Made by a program: the position numbers and the translations under genes | IMG/VR virus record: IMGVR_UViG_3300036770_004092 | Coordinates: 1 to 25,528 of that record | Source: a virus | Length of the DNA: 25,528 nucleotides | Strand: one strand, 5' to 3' | Notes under the pieces: model-generated | Databases searched by the model: none | What the model was told of the DNA's origin: nothing | Seen by the model: only the letters and a program-made list of their open reading frames with translations | Shown here: in pieces, positions 1-5,344 of the stretch | How the letters are laid out: every line of letters starts with the position of its first letter | Numbering within the stretch: the stretch's first letter is position 1

Positions 1-791
1 CGCCCGCGCTTGGCGCCGGTCTTGAGCTTCAGCCCCTCGTCTTCCCGCTCGACGAGCACCATGACATGGCGGTCGCCGCGGTCTTCGATCCAGCCCTTGC
101 GGCAGTAGGCGACCTCCTTGGGCGTCATGCCCAGGTAGCGAGTTAGTAAATACGCGCGCCGGGTGGCGCCGCCGATGGCCTTGCTGCTGGCTTCCATCTT
201 CTCCAGCGTCTCCGGCGGGATGCGGACGAAGGTCGAGACCGGCGCCTTCATCCCCTTGGTCATGGCGGCAAACTCCTTGATGCAGTCCGGCAGCGGGAAG
301 CCGCGCCAGTCCATCGGATTGCAGAAGACGCTGCGCGCCCCGGAAAGCACCGAGCGCATCGTGTAGGCGCTGCCCCGGAAGGTCGTGCGGTATTTGGCCG
401 CGGTGTCCGGCGAGATGACCGTCAGCGGACGCGCCCGCACCTGCTCGTTGTCCTGCCCGAGGACGAGCCGCAGCATGCGCAGGAGGCGATTGACATTGGT
501 CTGCTTCGTGTCAATCTGCGCGACCTTCAAGTAATGATCGACCGCCTCGCCAACCGACTTGTGGACCGCCCGCTGGCCGTGCGCCCGCAGGGCCGCCAGC
601 CCGTCCCGGTAGGCGTCGGTGATCATGCCCTTGGCCTTCTCCTTGGCCATGACGAGGTCTCGCAGCCCGGTCGAGATGCGGACGCGCTTGGTCGTCTGCG
701 GGTGGCGGAACTCGAGCTGCCAGCGCGGCGAGTCCGCAGTGCGGTAGAGTTTGCCGACTATGCCGCCGACCTTGATGTCGTGCGTGTCCAT
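1..791 (-). CDS. int: Tyrosine-family phage integrase, C-terminus cut by window edge
   Basis: Reading leftward from the ATG at 791, the frame stays open for about 263 codons to the window edge. The N-terminal part (about residues 1-50) resembles a SAM-like or AP2-like arm region. A core-binding domain follows (VGEAVDHYLKVAQ through a helical stretch with an RLLRMLRLV motif), and then the start of the catalytic domain (RAYLLTRYLGMTPKEVAYC, then LKLKTGAKRG, which fits the beta-hairpin lysine). Integrases of this family recombine attP with attB for lysogeny. The position where the first catalytic Arg is expected (G-x-R-x-x-E) reads G-M-T-P-K-E, so that Arg appears to be Thr. The remaining catalytic residues (H-x-x-R, H/W, Tyr) lie outside the window. 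Its neighbour upstream is a tRNA-derived attP candidate, as expected for an integrase. No strong Shine-Dalgarno is seen. Confidence 0.82.
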   Translation of the reverse strand, partial: MDTHDIKVGGIVGKLYRTADSPRWQLEFRHPQTTKRVRISTGLRDLVMAKEKAKGMITDAYRDGLAALRAHGQRAVHKSVGEAVDHYLKVAQIDTKQTNVNRLLRMLRLVLGQDNEQVRARPLTVISPDTAAKYRTTFRGSAYTMRSVLSGARSVFCNPMDWRGFPLPDCIKEFAAMTKGMKAPVSTFVRIPPETLEKMEASSKAIGGATRRAYLLTRYLGMTPKEVAYCRKGWIEDRGDRHVMVLVEREDEGLKLKTGAKRG

Positions 792-797
792 GCGACA

Positions 798-847
798 AAC
801 TCTGCCACCGGAAAGTATGTCTGGCAAACTTTGTCGGCAACTTTGCC
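798..847. repeat. Three short direct repeats upstream of the integrase start
   Basis: On the + strand, AACTCTGCC (798-806), AACTTTGTC (827-835) and AACTTTGCC (839-847) form three near-identical 9-mers just upstream of the integrase ATG, and the last two are 12 bp apart. They could be integrase arm-type sites, an autoregulatory operator, or chance similarity. The location between the integrase gene and the candidate attP makes arm sites the most attractive reading. Confidence 0.35.
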
Positions 848-918
848 AAAAATTCAGTCAAACCAGTTCAACTCAAACCAACTAAAACAACAACACCTAC
901 AGAGATAACCGTCATTTC

Positions 919-960
919 GCCAGGGTAGCTCAGCGGTAGAGCAGGGGACTCATAAGCCTT
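919..960 (+). other. 5' half of a tRNA-Met(CAU)-like gene; candidate attP core
   Basis: The stretch follows tRNA geometry exactly from its 5' end: acceptor 5' strand GCCAGGG (919-925), TA, D-arm GCTC-AGCGGTA-GAGC (928-942), A, then a 5-nt stem, the loop CTCATAA with a CAT anticodon (951-953), and GCCTT. After 960 the tRNA pattern stops. No CCCTGGC acceptor 3' strand and no canonical T-arm follow, so this is a fragment and not a functional tRNA gene. A tRNA fragment beside an integrase gene is the usual look of an attachment site. That it is the 5' half, and that crossover falls near the anticodon arm, are inferences. Confidence 0.6.
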
Positions 961-1000
961 CGATTCTCTGTGTCCGATGGTGGCTTTGGCGGGGAGTTTG

Positions 1001-1222
1001 TCAGCAATACGCTTCTTCCCTGCGGACAATATGTTCCTCAATCGCCGCAACCTCTGCGGGGTACGGCAGGACATCGAGGTCGATGCAGGCGTGCTTCACC
1101 TGCTCATCGCAGAGGCACTGGCGGCGCATCATGGCGAACAGCTCGGGGCTGTCGAAGCGGCGGCCGGCGAAGCGGAGGCCATCCCACGGGAACGTGCCGG
1201 TGAGTAGGTAGCTGTGCTTCAT
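1001..1222 (-). CDS. Small hypothetical protein, last gene of the minus-strand operon
   Basis: A 73-residue protein beginning MKHSYLLTGTFPWDGLRF. Its ATG overlaps the stop of the upstream lipoprotein gene (ATGA-type overlap), so it is probably translated by coupling. It is slightly acidic with four cysteines (MRRQCLCDEQVKHAC and a terminal Cys), which could bind metal, although no standard zinc motif is complete. No family is recognised. Its co-directional position at the end of the operon supports it being a real gene. Confidence 0.6.
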   Translation of the reverse strand: MKHSYLLTGTFPWDGLRFAGRRFDSPELFAMMRRQCLCDEQVKHACIDLDVLPYPAEVAAIEEHIVRREEAYC

Positions 1223-1791
1223 GGGTTGATGGCGAGCGGCTGCGGCGGCTTGGGCTGCGTGGCGGAATACCAGTGCGTGTACCCGGGCACGCGCAGCAGG
1301 ACGCGGGATGGCACGCGGTAGCTGCGCGGGTAGATCATCTCCTCGAAGGCTACGGTGTCATGCGGCACCACGGCGCGGATGATGCTGTCTTGCTTCCACT
1401 TTCCGAAGCGGTCAGCGACCAGCTTAATCGTGACCGGCGAGGTACCCATGTATTCGGCGTTGAGGTAGACCAAGGCGCCCGGAGGCAGCGTGGCGACCTC
1501 CACGGTGGCCACCGGCTCGGCGGTCTCGTAGTCGTCCGGTATCGGGTCGGTGGCGCAGCCGGCGAGCAGCACCACCACCGCCAAGGGAGCGGCGTGCTTG
1601 GCGATGGTGGCGAGCGCTCGGCGCATCTTGGGCGCGGCTGCGTATAGCTCGCCGGACTCATGCAGCGCGAGACCCGCGGCGATGAGCTGGCGGTATTGGC
1701 GCCGGTGCTTGCTGCCGTTGAGGCGCTCCGACGCCCACTGGCTGGCGGCGAAGCCAACCAAGGCGATGGTGCGGGCGTTGAGGGTTTTCAT
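1219..1791 (-). CDS. Putative lipoprotein with a PEGA domain
   Basis: The 190-residue reading holds a classic lipoprotein signal: positive residues (MRRALATIAKH), a hydrophobic core (APLAVVVLL) and lipobox L-A-G-C with the acceptor Cys near residue 79. A PEGA-type beta domain follows (VEVATLPPGALVYLNAEYMG, about residues 97-125). PEGA domains are short beta folds seen in cell-surface proteins, and the product should be anchored in the envelope facing the periplasm or outside. The first ATG (1791) sits 1 base after the stop of the upstream gene, but it puts 55 residues ahead of the signal peptide. The Met at residue 56 (ATG at 1626) gives an ideal 23-residue signal and may be the true start. 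In a lysogeny region such a protein might alter the host surface or block superinfection (inference). Confidence 0.65.
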   Translation of the reverse strand: MKTLNARTIALVGFAASQWASERLNGSKHRRQYRQLIAAGLALHESGELYAAAPKMRRALATIAKHAAPLAVVVLLAGCATDPIPDDYETAEPVATVEVATLPPGALVYLNAEYMGTSPVTIKLVADRFGKWKQDSIIRAVVPHDTVAFEEMIYPRSYRVPSRVLLRVPGYTHWYSATQPKPPQPLAINP

Positions 1792-1792
1792 G

Positions 1793-2041
1793 TTAGGCGG
1801 TGGCGCGGCGGATTGCCGCGGTCAGGCTGTCGCAAAACAGCGTGGCGCAGTAATCGCTTTGCGGCTCGCTGCGGTCGTTTTCGTGACGATAGCCAATGCA
1901 GGTGGCCTCGTCGCTCCGGCCGTTGCGGCTGAACTCGACGACCCGCCTGCAGTTGTCTTTCTTGGCGGTGAAGAAGCCGTGGTCCTCCGTGACGGTGAAG
2001 CCGGCCTTGTGCAGTTTGTTGATGGCGTTTTGGATTTTCAT
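1793..2041 (-). CDS. Conserved-looking small soluble protein
   Basis: An 82-residue protein beginning MKIQNAINKLHKAGFTV. The layout, an N-terminal helix (NAINKLHKAGF) followed by beta-like segments (FFTAKKDNCRRVVEF) and a C-terminal YCATLFCDSLTAAIRR helix, resembles small uncharacterised proteins that are common in phages and bacteria; no function is known to me. It has no Shine-Dalgarno. The ATG is preceded by CACACCAC, as at two other genes of this operon. Its stop lies just before the ATG of the lipoprotein gene, so the two are probably cotranslated. Confidence 0.7.
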   Translation of the reverse strand: MKIQNAINKLHKAGFTVTEDHGFFTAKKDNCRRVVEFSRNGRSDEATCIGYRHENDRSEPQSDYCATLFCDSLTAAIRRATA

Positions 2042-2082
2042 TGTGGTGTGGATGCCCGGGGATTGGACCCGGGCGTTGCTGG

Positions 2083-2328
2083 TTAGGATTTGCGGCGGGC
2101 CTTGCGGGCCTTGCGCTTGTCAGCGCGTTCCTTGGCGATCCGGCGGCGGACGCCATCGACGTAAAGCTCGGCTGCATCGAAGCAGACCTCGCTCTTGCTG
2201 CGGCGCCCGACCTCGCGGATGCCGATGATGCCCCCGGGATGAAGGCTGATGACTAACTCGGCGCGCACGCCATAAGCGGCGGGACGAGTGACGGCCCTGC
2301 GGGCGACGGGCTTGTTGAGTGTGGTCAT
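2083..2328 (-). CDS. Small basic protein of unknown function
   Basis: An 81-residue protein with a short beta-rich centre (RAELVISLHPGGIIGIREVG) and a strongly basic C-terminal tail (RRRIAKERADKRKARKARRK). The tail suggests nucleic-acid binding, but no fold is recognised with certainty. The start ATG directly follows ACACACC rather than a Shine-Dalgarno. It is the second gene of the minus-strand operon, between two other small genes in the same direction. Confidence 0.62.
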   Translation of the reverse strand: MTTLNKPVARRAVTRPAAYGVRAELVISLHPGGIIGIREVGRRSKSEVCFDAAELYVDGVRRRIAKERADKRKARKARRKS

Positions 2329-2337
2329 GGTGTGTTG

Positions 2338-2613
2338 TTAGGCGCTGCGGGTGACGATGCGGGCGCCTTCAGAGCGCCACACTTGTTTTGCGTAAGACAG
2401 CGGCGCGCATCCTTGGCCAGCACGCGGTCCGTTGTAGTAACCGCCACGCTGCCGCAGGATTTCTTTCTCGGTGCCATCAGGAAACACCGCGAAAAGCCGG
2501 CGACGAGTCGCGCGTTGCACCGGCCCGAAAAGCCCGAGCCGAATAAACGCTGTGGTGATTTGACGCGCAGCCGTGGTGTCCGCTGCGCCCGTTGTGGTGT
2601 GTTGTGTTGTCAT
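2338..2613 (-). CDS. Small basic hypothetical protein, first gene of the minus-strand operon
   Basis: The 91-residue reading starts MTTQHTTTGAADTT. A longer frame runs to 2673, but those extra 20 codons cross the proposed operator and promoter and look non-coding, so the internal ATG at 2613 is preferred; it is preceded by ACACACCAC like the next two genes. A central segment (ITTAFIRLGLFGPVQRATRRRLFAVFPDG) contains a helix-turn-like stretch with many Arg. No family is recognised. A paired TGTCCAT motif lies upstream, suggesting repressor control of the whole operon. Confidence 0.55.
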   Translation of the reverse strand: MTTQHTTTGAADTTAARQITTAFIRLGLFGPVQRATRRRLFAVFPDGTEKEILRQRGGYYNGPRAGQGCAPLSYAKQVWRSEGARIVTRSA

Positions 2614-2636
2614 GTGGTGTGTGTGGTTACTGCGGT

Positions 2637-2668
2637 ATGGACAATAGTATGCATATATGGACAACACA
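2637..2668 (-). promoter_or_regulatory. Promoter/operator candidate for the minus-strand operon
   Basis: On the minus strand, two exact TGTCCAT heptamers (2663-2657 and 2643-2637) lie 20 bp apart, two helical turns. A TTGTGT -35 and TATTGT -10 with a 17-bp spacer can be placed over them (2668 to 2640), so a protein on the heptamers would cover the promoter. The second copy continues as TGTCCATACC, identical to the last copy upstream of the helicase operon. Confidence 0.5.
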
Positions 2669-2729
2669 AGCATTATTTTGATCTTTTTTGCAAATAGTTA
2701 CTATCGACTGCTTATCAGCGAGTTACAGA

Positions 2730-2984
2730 TCAGACTTCGCCGAGGAATTTGTTGAATTTCTCCTTGGCGAGCTTGAGCCGGGTGGCAGTTTGCTGCCGGA
2801 TCTGCTCGGTGACGGGGCCGCCGAAAGCTTCCTCGCAGTCGAGCAGGAACTCGAGGGCGATCTGGCAGTAGCGGTTGTTGGACACGCCGTGAGCGGGCGC
2901 GTGGCGGCAGAGGCGAGCGTACAGACCTGGTGTCAGCGTGACGGTGGCGCGCCGCGGGTCTCTGCGTGGTGTGGTTGGTTTCAT
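2730..2984 (-). CDS. Ribbon-helix-helix DNA-binding protein, candidate repressor
   Basis: An 84-residue protein. After a basic N-terminus (MKPTTPRRDPRR) comes a beta strand ATVTLTPGLYARLCRHA, then a turn and second helix (GVSNNRYCQIALEFLL). This is the Arc/MetJ/CopG-type ribbon-helix-helix pattern, in which the strand (about residues 13-18) contacts the DNA major groove as a dimer. The remainder is a charged helical tail (EQIRQQTATRLKLAKEKFNKFL). The gene is divergent from an excisionase-like gene, the classic position for a phage control protein. Ribbon-helix-helix dimers often bind tandem phased short sites, which fits the TGTCCAT arrays in this genome; the pairing of protein and site is inferred. 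The promoter placed upstream would give an almost leaderless mRNA. Confidence 0.65.
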   Translation of the reverse strand: MKPTTPRRDPRRATVTLTPGLYARLCRHAPAHGVSNNRYCQIALEFLLDCEEAFGGPVTEQIRQQTATRLKLAKEKFNKFLGEV

Positions 2985-3132
2985 AGCGACTTAATTGTTC
3001 ACGGCTTACCGGACGTGTCAAATGGGGTCTTTTGCCCACAGTTGCATGTGGTGCGCATTTTTTGCTTGTGCTTGTCCACATTTGCATGCATTGTGAGGAT
3101 ATACCCACCAGCTGCCCCCGCCTCCACTCTCT
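2985..3132. promoter_or_regulatory. Divergent control region between repressor candidate and early genes
   Basis: A 148-bp AT-richer gap. For the leftward gene, a perfect TTGACA (minus strand, 3021-3016) is followed after 16 bp by AACAAT (2999-2994). A 17-mer of the form TTGYCCACAKTTGCATG occurs at 3032-3048 and 3072-3088, exactly 40 bp apart, and the second copy contains TGTCCA. Rightward, GATATA (3098-3103) could be a -10. No ribosome binding site is obvious before the ATG at 3133; the sequence there is C/T-rich. The phased direct repeat is the best operator candidate. Confidence 0.55.
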
Positions 3133-3324
3133 ATGACAAACACCACAACACAACTGCTCACGATCCGCGATGCGGCTGATGCCCTCCGGGTGAGCTACGC
3201 CACGGCTCGTAAATGGGTCGTCGATGGCCGGCTGCCGAGCATCGCCTTCGGGCGACGCACGCGCCGGGTGCCCGCACAACAACTCGCGAAGTTCATCGCG
3301 GCCAACACCACAGGAGGCAACTAA
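3133..3324 (+). CDS. Excisionase/MerR-type small helix-turn-helix protein
   Basis: A 63-residue single-domain winged-helix protein: LLTIRDAADALRVSYATARKW (helix-turn-helix), then VVDGRLPSIAFGRRTRRVPA (wing) and a short final helix. This is the HTH_17/excisionase pattern, in which the wing Arg residues contact DNA. Such proteins direct excision or regulate early transcription. As first gene of the rightward operon and divergent from a repressor candidate, it fits a Xis- or Cro-like role; which of the two is not determinable here. The next gene overlaps its stop by one base (TAATG). Confidence 0.75.
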   Translation: MTNTTTQLLTIRDAADALRVSYATARKWVVDGRLPSIAFGRRTRRVPAQQLAKFIAANTTGGN

Positions 3325-3443
3325 TGAGCGCGCTCGAAGTCTTCTGCTACCTGACCGATCCGACGTTTGCGACGGTGGTCTTGCTGGGCGTCTGCGTGTT
3401 CGCGGCGCTGGAACTTATCGATGGGATCGGAGGTGCGCGATGA
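3324..3443 (+). CDS. Tiny membrane protein
   Basis: A 39-residue product starting MSALEVFCYLTDP, with one clear transmembrane segment (FATVVLLGVCVFAALELI, about residues 14-31). The start is supported by a strong AGGAGG (3312-3317) and by the TAATG overlap with the preceding stop. Longer frames exist upstream but would overlap the HTH gene. Function unknown; small single-span phage proteins include holin-like and superinfection proteins, and nothing here distinguishes them. Confidence 0.6.
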   Translation: MSALEVFCYLTDPTFATVVLLGVCVFAALELIDGIGGAR

Positions 3444-3754
3444 TCGACCTGCGCGTAGACCAACCCTACGAGGAGGCATTCCGCTGCGAGTGCGGCGACC
3501 CTGAGTGCCTCGGTCCGGTGGAGATCGCCGGCGCCATCGCGCAGTCCCTCGCCGAGCAGCTGCCGCAACTGCAGTCGCCGATGTTGAAGTTGATCAAAGA
3601 ACGCAATGAGGCCCGGCGCCTCGCCGCGGCGATGGTCAACGCGACCAACGTCTCCATGCTCAAGCAGAGCGTGGCCATGGAGAAAGCCTTCACCGACATC
3701 TGCAAGGCCCAGGGCAAGTGGGACAAGCGGAGTTACGAGGAGGTGCCGCAGTGA
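3440..3754 (+). CDS. Hypothetical early protein with an N-terminal Cys pair
   Basis: A 104-residue product beginning MIDLRVDQPYEEAFRCECGD. A CECGDPEC cluster near residues 16-23 could bind a metal ion, and the rest is predicted helical (AIAQSLAEQLPQ, LIKERNEARRLAAAMVN, SVAMEKAFTDICKAQG). The start at the ATGA overlap with the membrane-protein gene is backed by a GGAGG 8 bases upstream. No family recognised. The overlaps on both sides indicate one early operon. Confidence 0.65.
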   Translation: MIDLRVDQPYEEAFRCECGDPECLGPVEIAGAIAQSLAEQLPQLQSPMLKLIKERNEARRLAAAMVNATNVSMLKQSVAMEKAFTDICKAQGKWDKRSYEEVPQ

Positions 3755-3891
3755 GCGAGCAGCAAGACATCACCACGCCACCGCCTGCACGTCGCGAGCG
3801 CACCCCGGAGGAAGAAGCCGAGTGGCTCGAGGATAAGCGCGCGGAGTACGAGGCGGACACGATTTGCGGGCACTACTGGAGCAACTGGTAG
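3751..3891 (+). CDS. Small acidic protein, GTG start
   Basis: A 46-codon frame starting at a GTG that overlaps the upstream stop (GTGA), with GAGGAGG placed about 8 bases before it. The product begins (M)SEQQDITTPPPARRERTPEE and is rich in Glu and Arg, ending GHYWSNW. It is too short for domain assignment. It is called because of the strong ribosome binding site, the overlap and the co-directional neighbours. Confidence 0.5.
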   Translation: MSEQQDITTPPPARRERTPEEEAEWLEDKRAEYEADTICGHYWSNW

Positions 3892-3893
3892 AA

Positions 3894-4145
3894 ATGAAGC
3901 GCCACGCTTATGTCAACTCGTTCGGCGGTCAGCAATGCGCCGGTCTGTCAAGCTATCGCATTACTCACTTGGCTGGACGATGCCGCAGCGGCAGTGATCA
4001 GCGCGGAGCAATTTCTCACGCGGTTCACAATTACGTTGCCTTATGTGGCAAGCAACCGGGCTCCAAAAGCGCCGGTTGGTCTGCCTGGGATGACGAACAA
4101 ATCACCTGCCCAAGGTGCAAGAAGTTAACAGAGGTCGCAGCATGA
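3894..4145 (+). CDS. Small putative zinc-binding protein
   Basis: An 83-residue product starting MKRHAYVNSFGGQQC. The C-terminal portion carries VALCGKQ and CPRCKKL, so Cys near residue 53 plus the C-x2-C near residues 74-77 may form part of a zinc site; His residues occur nearby. The ATG lies 2 bases past the previous stop, and the stop overlaps the next ATG (ATGA). Small zinc-ribbon proteins of unknown function are common in phage early regions. Confidence 0.6.
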   Translation: MKRHAYVNSFGGQQCAGLSSYRITHLAGRCRSGSDQRGAISHAVHNYVALCGKQPGSKSAGWSAWDDEQITCPRCKKLTEVAA

Positions 4146-4312
4146 CCACCCTCACCTACTCACAACGCGACATCGACCTCGTCAACGCATGGCTCGCCGC
4201 CCGCGACAACGAGAAGACCAACGCCAAGGTCTACCACGGCGAGCGGCCGTGTTTGCCGGCGCAGGTCATGTTGGCGGTGGCTAAGGCGATCTGGAGGAAG
4301 CGCGCTGAGTGA
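4142..4312 (+). CDS. Small hypothetical protein
   Basis: A 56-residue product, MTTLTYSQRDIDLVNAWLAA, mostly alpha-helical with a short polar centre (DNEKTNAKVYHGERPCLP) and a final helix AQVMLAVAKAIWRKRAE. It is joined by ATGA and TGATG overlaps to the genes on either side. No family recognised. Confidence 0.6.
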   Translation: MTTLTYSQRDIDLVNAWLAARDNEKTNAKVYHGERPCLPAQVMLAVAKAIWRKRAE

Positions 4313-4491
4313 TGACCTTCAAGCAGTGGCGAGCATGCGGACGCAAGCGGCGGTTCTACACCGCGGCCCAAGCGCGCCGCTGCCAGCCGATGATGACTGT
4401 CTACGAATGCAAATATTGCGGCCGCTACCACCTGACCAAGGGAATTGACTGGTGGGCAAAGCACATCCTGCAGCGGAGGTTGGCGGCTTGA
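4312..4491 (+). CDS. Small phage zinc-ribbon-like protein (CxxCGxxH)
   Basis: A 59-residue basic protein. An N-terminal helix (KQWRACGRKRRFYTAAQARR) is followed by a short strand and the motif YECKYCGRYHLTKG. The Y-x-C-x2-C-G-x2-H-L-T signature is widespread in very small phage and plasmid proteins, where it is taken as a zinc knuckle, with upstream Cys or His completing the site. The ATG overlaps the preceding stop (TGATG); a GTG three bases earlier is an alternative start. Confidence 0.65.
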   Translation: MTFKQWRACGRKRRFYTAAQARRCQPMMTVYECKYCGRYHLTKGIDWWAKHILQRRLAA

Positions 4492-4766
4492 AGGCTTCGG
4501 GCGCGTCCATGGTCTGCGCTTGGCCTGTCGGCGCCTCCGAGTGGCGCATCCAGTCGCGCAACGGCACGATCACGCGCTACCTCCGCGGGCTGAAGCTGCG
4601 GCGCTGCTCTTGGGCGGTTTGCGGCGGCCACCTGACCATCTGGCGCCTCGACGGCTGCAAGGCTGACGCGGATCGCACGATGCGCAATGCCATCCGGTTT
4701 TTACTGCAGACTTTTACAGAGAAGCCTCCGGGCGAAATGCCCCGTAGAGGCGTTTTTATTGACTGA
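4488..4766 (+). CDS. Hypothetical protein, probable TTG start
   Basis: The preferred start is a TTG overlapping the upstream stop (TTGA) with GCGGAGG about 9 bases before it, giving a 92-residue product. The ATG at 4509 would give 85 residues. The product contains VCAWPVGASEWRIQ and CSWAVCGGHLTIWRLDGC, Trp- and Cys-rich with beta character, and a helical C-terminus. The last 14 codons coincide with the intrinsic terminator that ends this operon, so the C-terminal sequence is shaped by the hairpin. Function unknown. Confidence 0.5.
   Translation: MKASGASMVCAWPVGASEWRIQSRNGTITRYLRGLKLRRCSWAVCGGHLTIWRLDGCKADADRTMRNAIRFLLQTFTEKPPGEMPRRGVFID
4724..4760 (+). terminator. Intrinsic terminator at the end of the early operon
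   Basis: GCCTC (4724-4728) pairs with GAGGC (4747-4751), and the inner CGGG pairs with CCCG (4741-4744) across a small loop. GTTTTTATT follows immediately (4752-4760). The hairpin lies inside the 3' end of the preceding reading frame and separates the early genes from the HTH-protein gene at 4769. Confidence 0.7.
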
Positions 4767-4768
4767 CT

Positions 4769-5344
4769 ATGGCAAGACCGCGGACGACATCGAAACCACG
4801 ACCAAAGCGAAAGAAGCAGGCCGAGCCTGAGCGCGAGATCGTCAATGTGAATGGCTACACGGGCATGATGGTGCCCGAGGCCAAGGCCAAGGCCATCGCC
4901 GCGGCGCATGTCGCTGGCATGCCGGCCACGCAGATCTGTAAGGCGTTCAACTGCAACTGGCAGACTGTCATGGCGTTAGTAAGGAATCGTCCTGAGCTGC
5001 TCGAGAAGGCTCGCGAGATAACAGGGCGGAATTGGAAGACCTTGGCCGCTGTCGGCACCGCGGAACTGATTGACCGCATTCCAGATATGCGGAATCACGA
5101 GCTTACTATCATGTCGGCCGTATCAACGGAGAAATCAGAGCTGCTCTCCGGTGGAGCGACCCAGCGTGTTGAGCATGTGATGGCGCCTGCGGCTGACCAG
5201 TGGCAGGACTTTGTGAGCGGGCTAAGGAGCGCCCAAGTGATTGACGTGACGCCGGAACCGGTCGGCCCAGTGTCGGCCGAGCCGCAAAAGGCCGCAGCGC
5301 TGCCGGCGCCGGTTGTTGAGATTGAGACTGAGCCGCTTCAATAA
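4769..5344 (+). CDS. HTH protein resembling small terminase subunits
   Basis: A 191-residue protein. A basic N-terminus (ARPRTTSKPRPKRKKQ) is followed by a helix-turn-helix (AKAIAAAHVAGMPATQICKA, about residues 38-57, then NCNWQTVMALVRNRPELLEK). A central helical segment contains ELIDRIPDMRNHELTIMSAV and a KSELLSGGATQRVEHV stretch. The IP-x-x-x-x-x-E-L and K-x-x-L-L-x-G-x-x-T-x-R-x-E pattern is typical of small-terminase-like HTH proteins, which recognise phage DNA for packaging. The tail is Pro/Ala-rich. It sits about 10.5 kb before the large terminase gene, unusual but known. It could instead be a transcription regulator. It is the first gene after the terminator. Confidence 0.5.
   Translation: MARPRTTSKPRPKRKKQAEPEREIVNVNGYTGMMVPEAKAKAIAAAHVAGMPATQICKAFNCNWQTVMALVRNRPELLEKAREITGRNWKTLAAVGTAELIDRIPDMRNHELTIMSAVSTEKSELLSGGATQRVEHVMAPAADQWQDFVSGLRSAQVIDVTPEPVGPVSAEPQKAAALPAPVVEIETEPLQ

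Noticed and set aside
511-861. A 116-codon minus-strand reading over the integrase start
   Set aside because: It is out of frame with the integrase, which gives a coherent recombinase sequence; the product is Arg/His/Gly/Ala-rich shadow sequence.
919-990. A complete tRNA gene
   Set aside because: The 5' half is convincing, but there is no acceptor 3' strand complementary to GCCAGGG and no proper T-arm, so only a fragment is called.
868-1074. A 68-codon minus-strand reading crossing the tRNA fragment
   Set aside because: It overlaps the tRNA-like element and the end of a better-supported minus-strand gene, and its product has no recognisable features.
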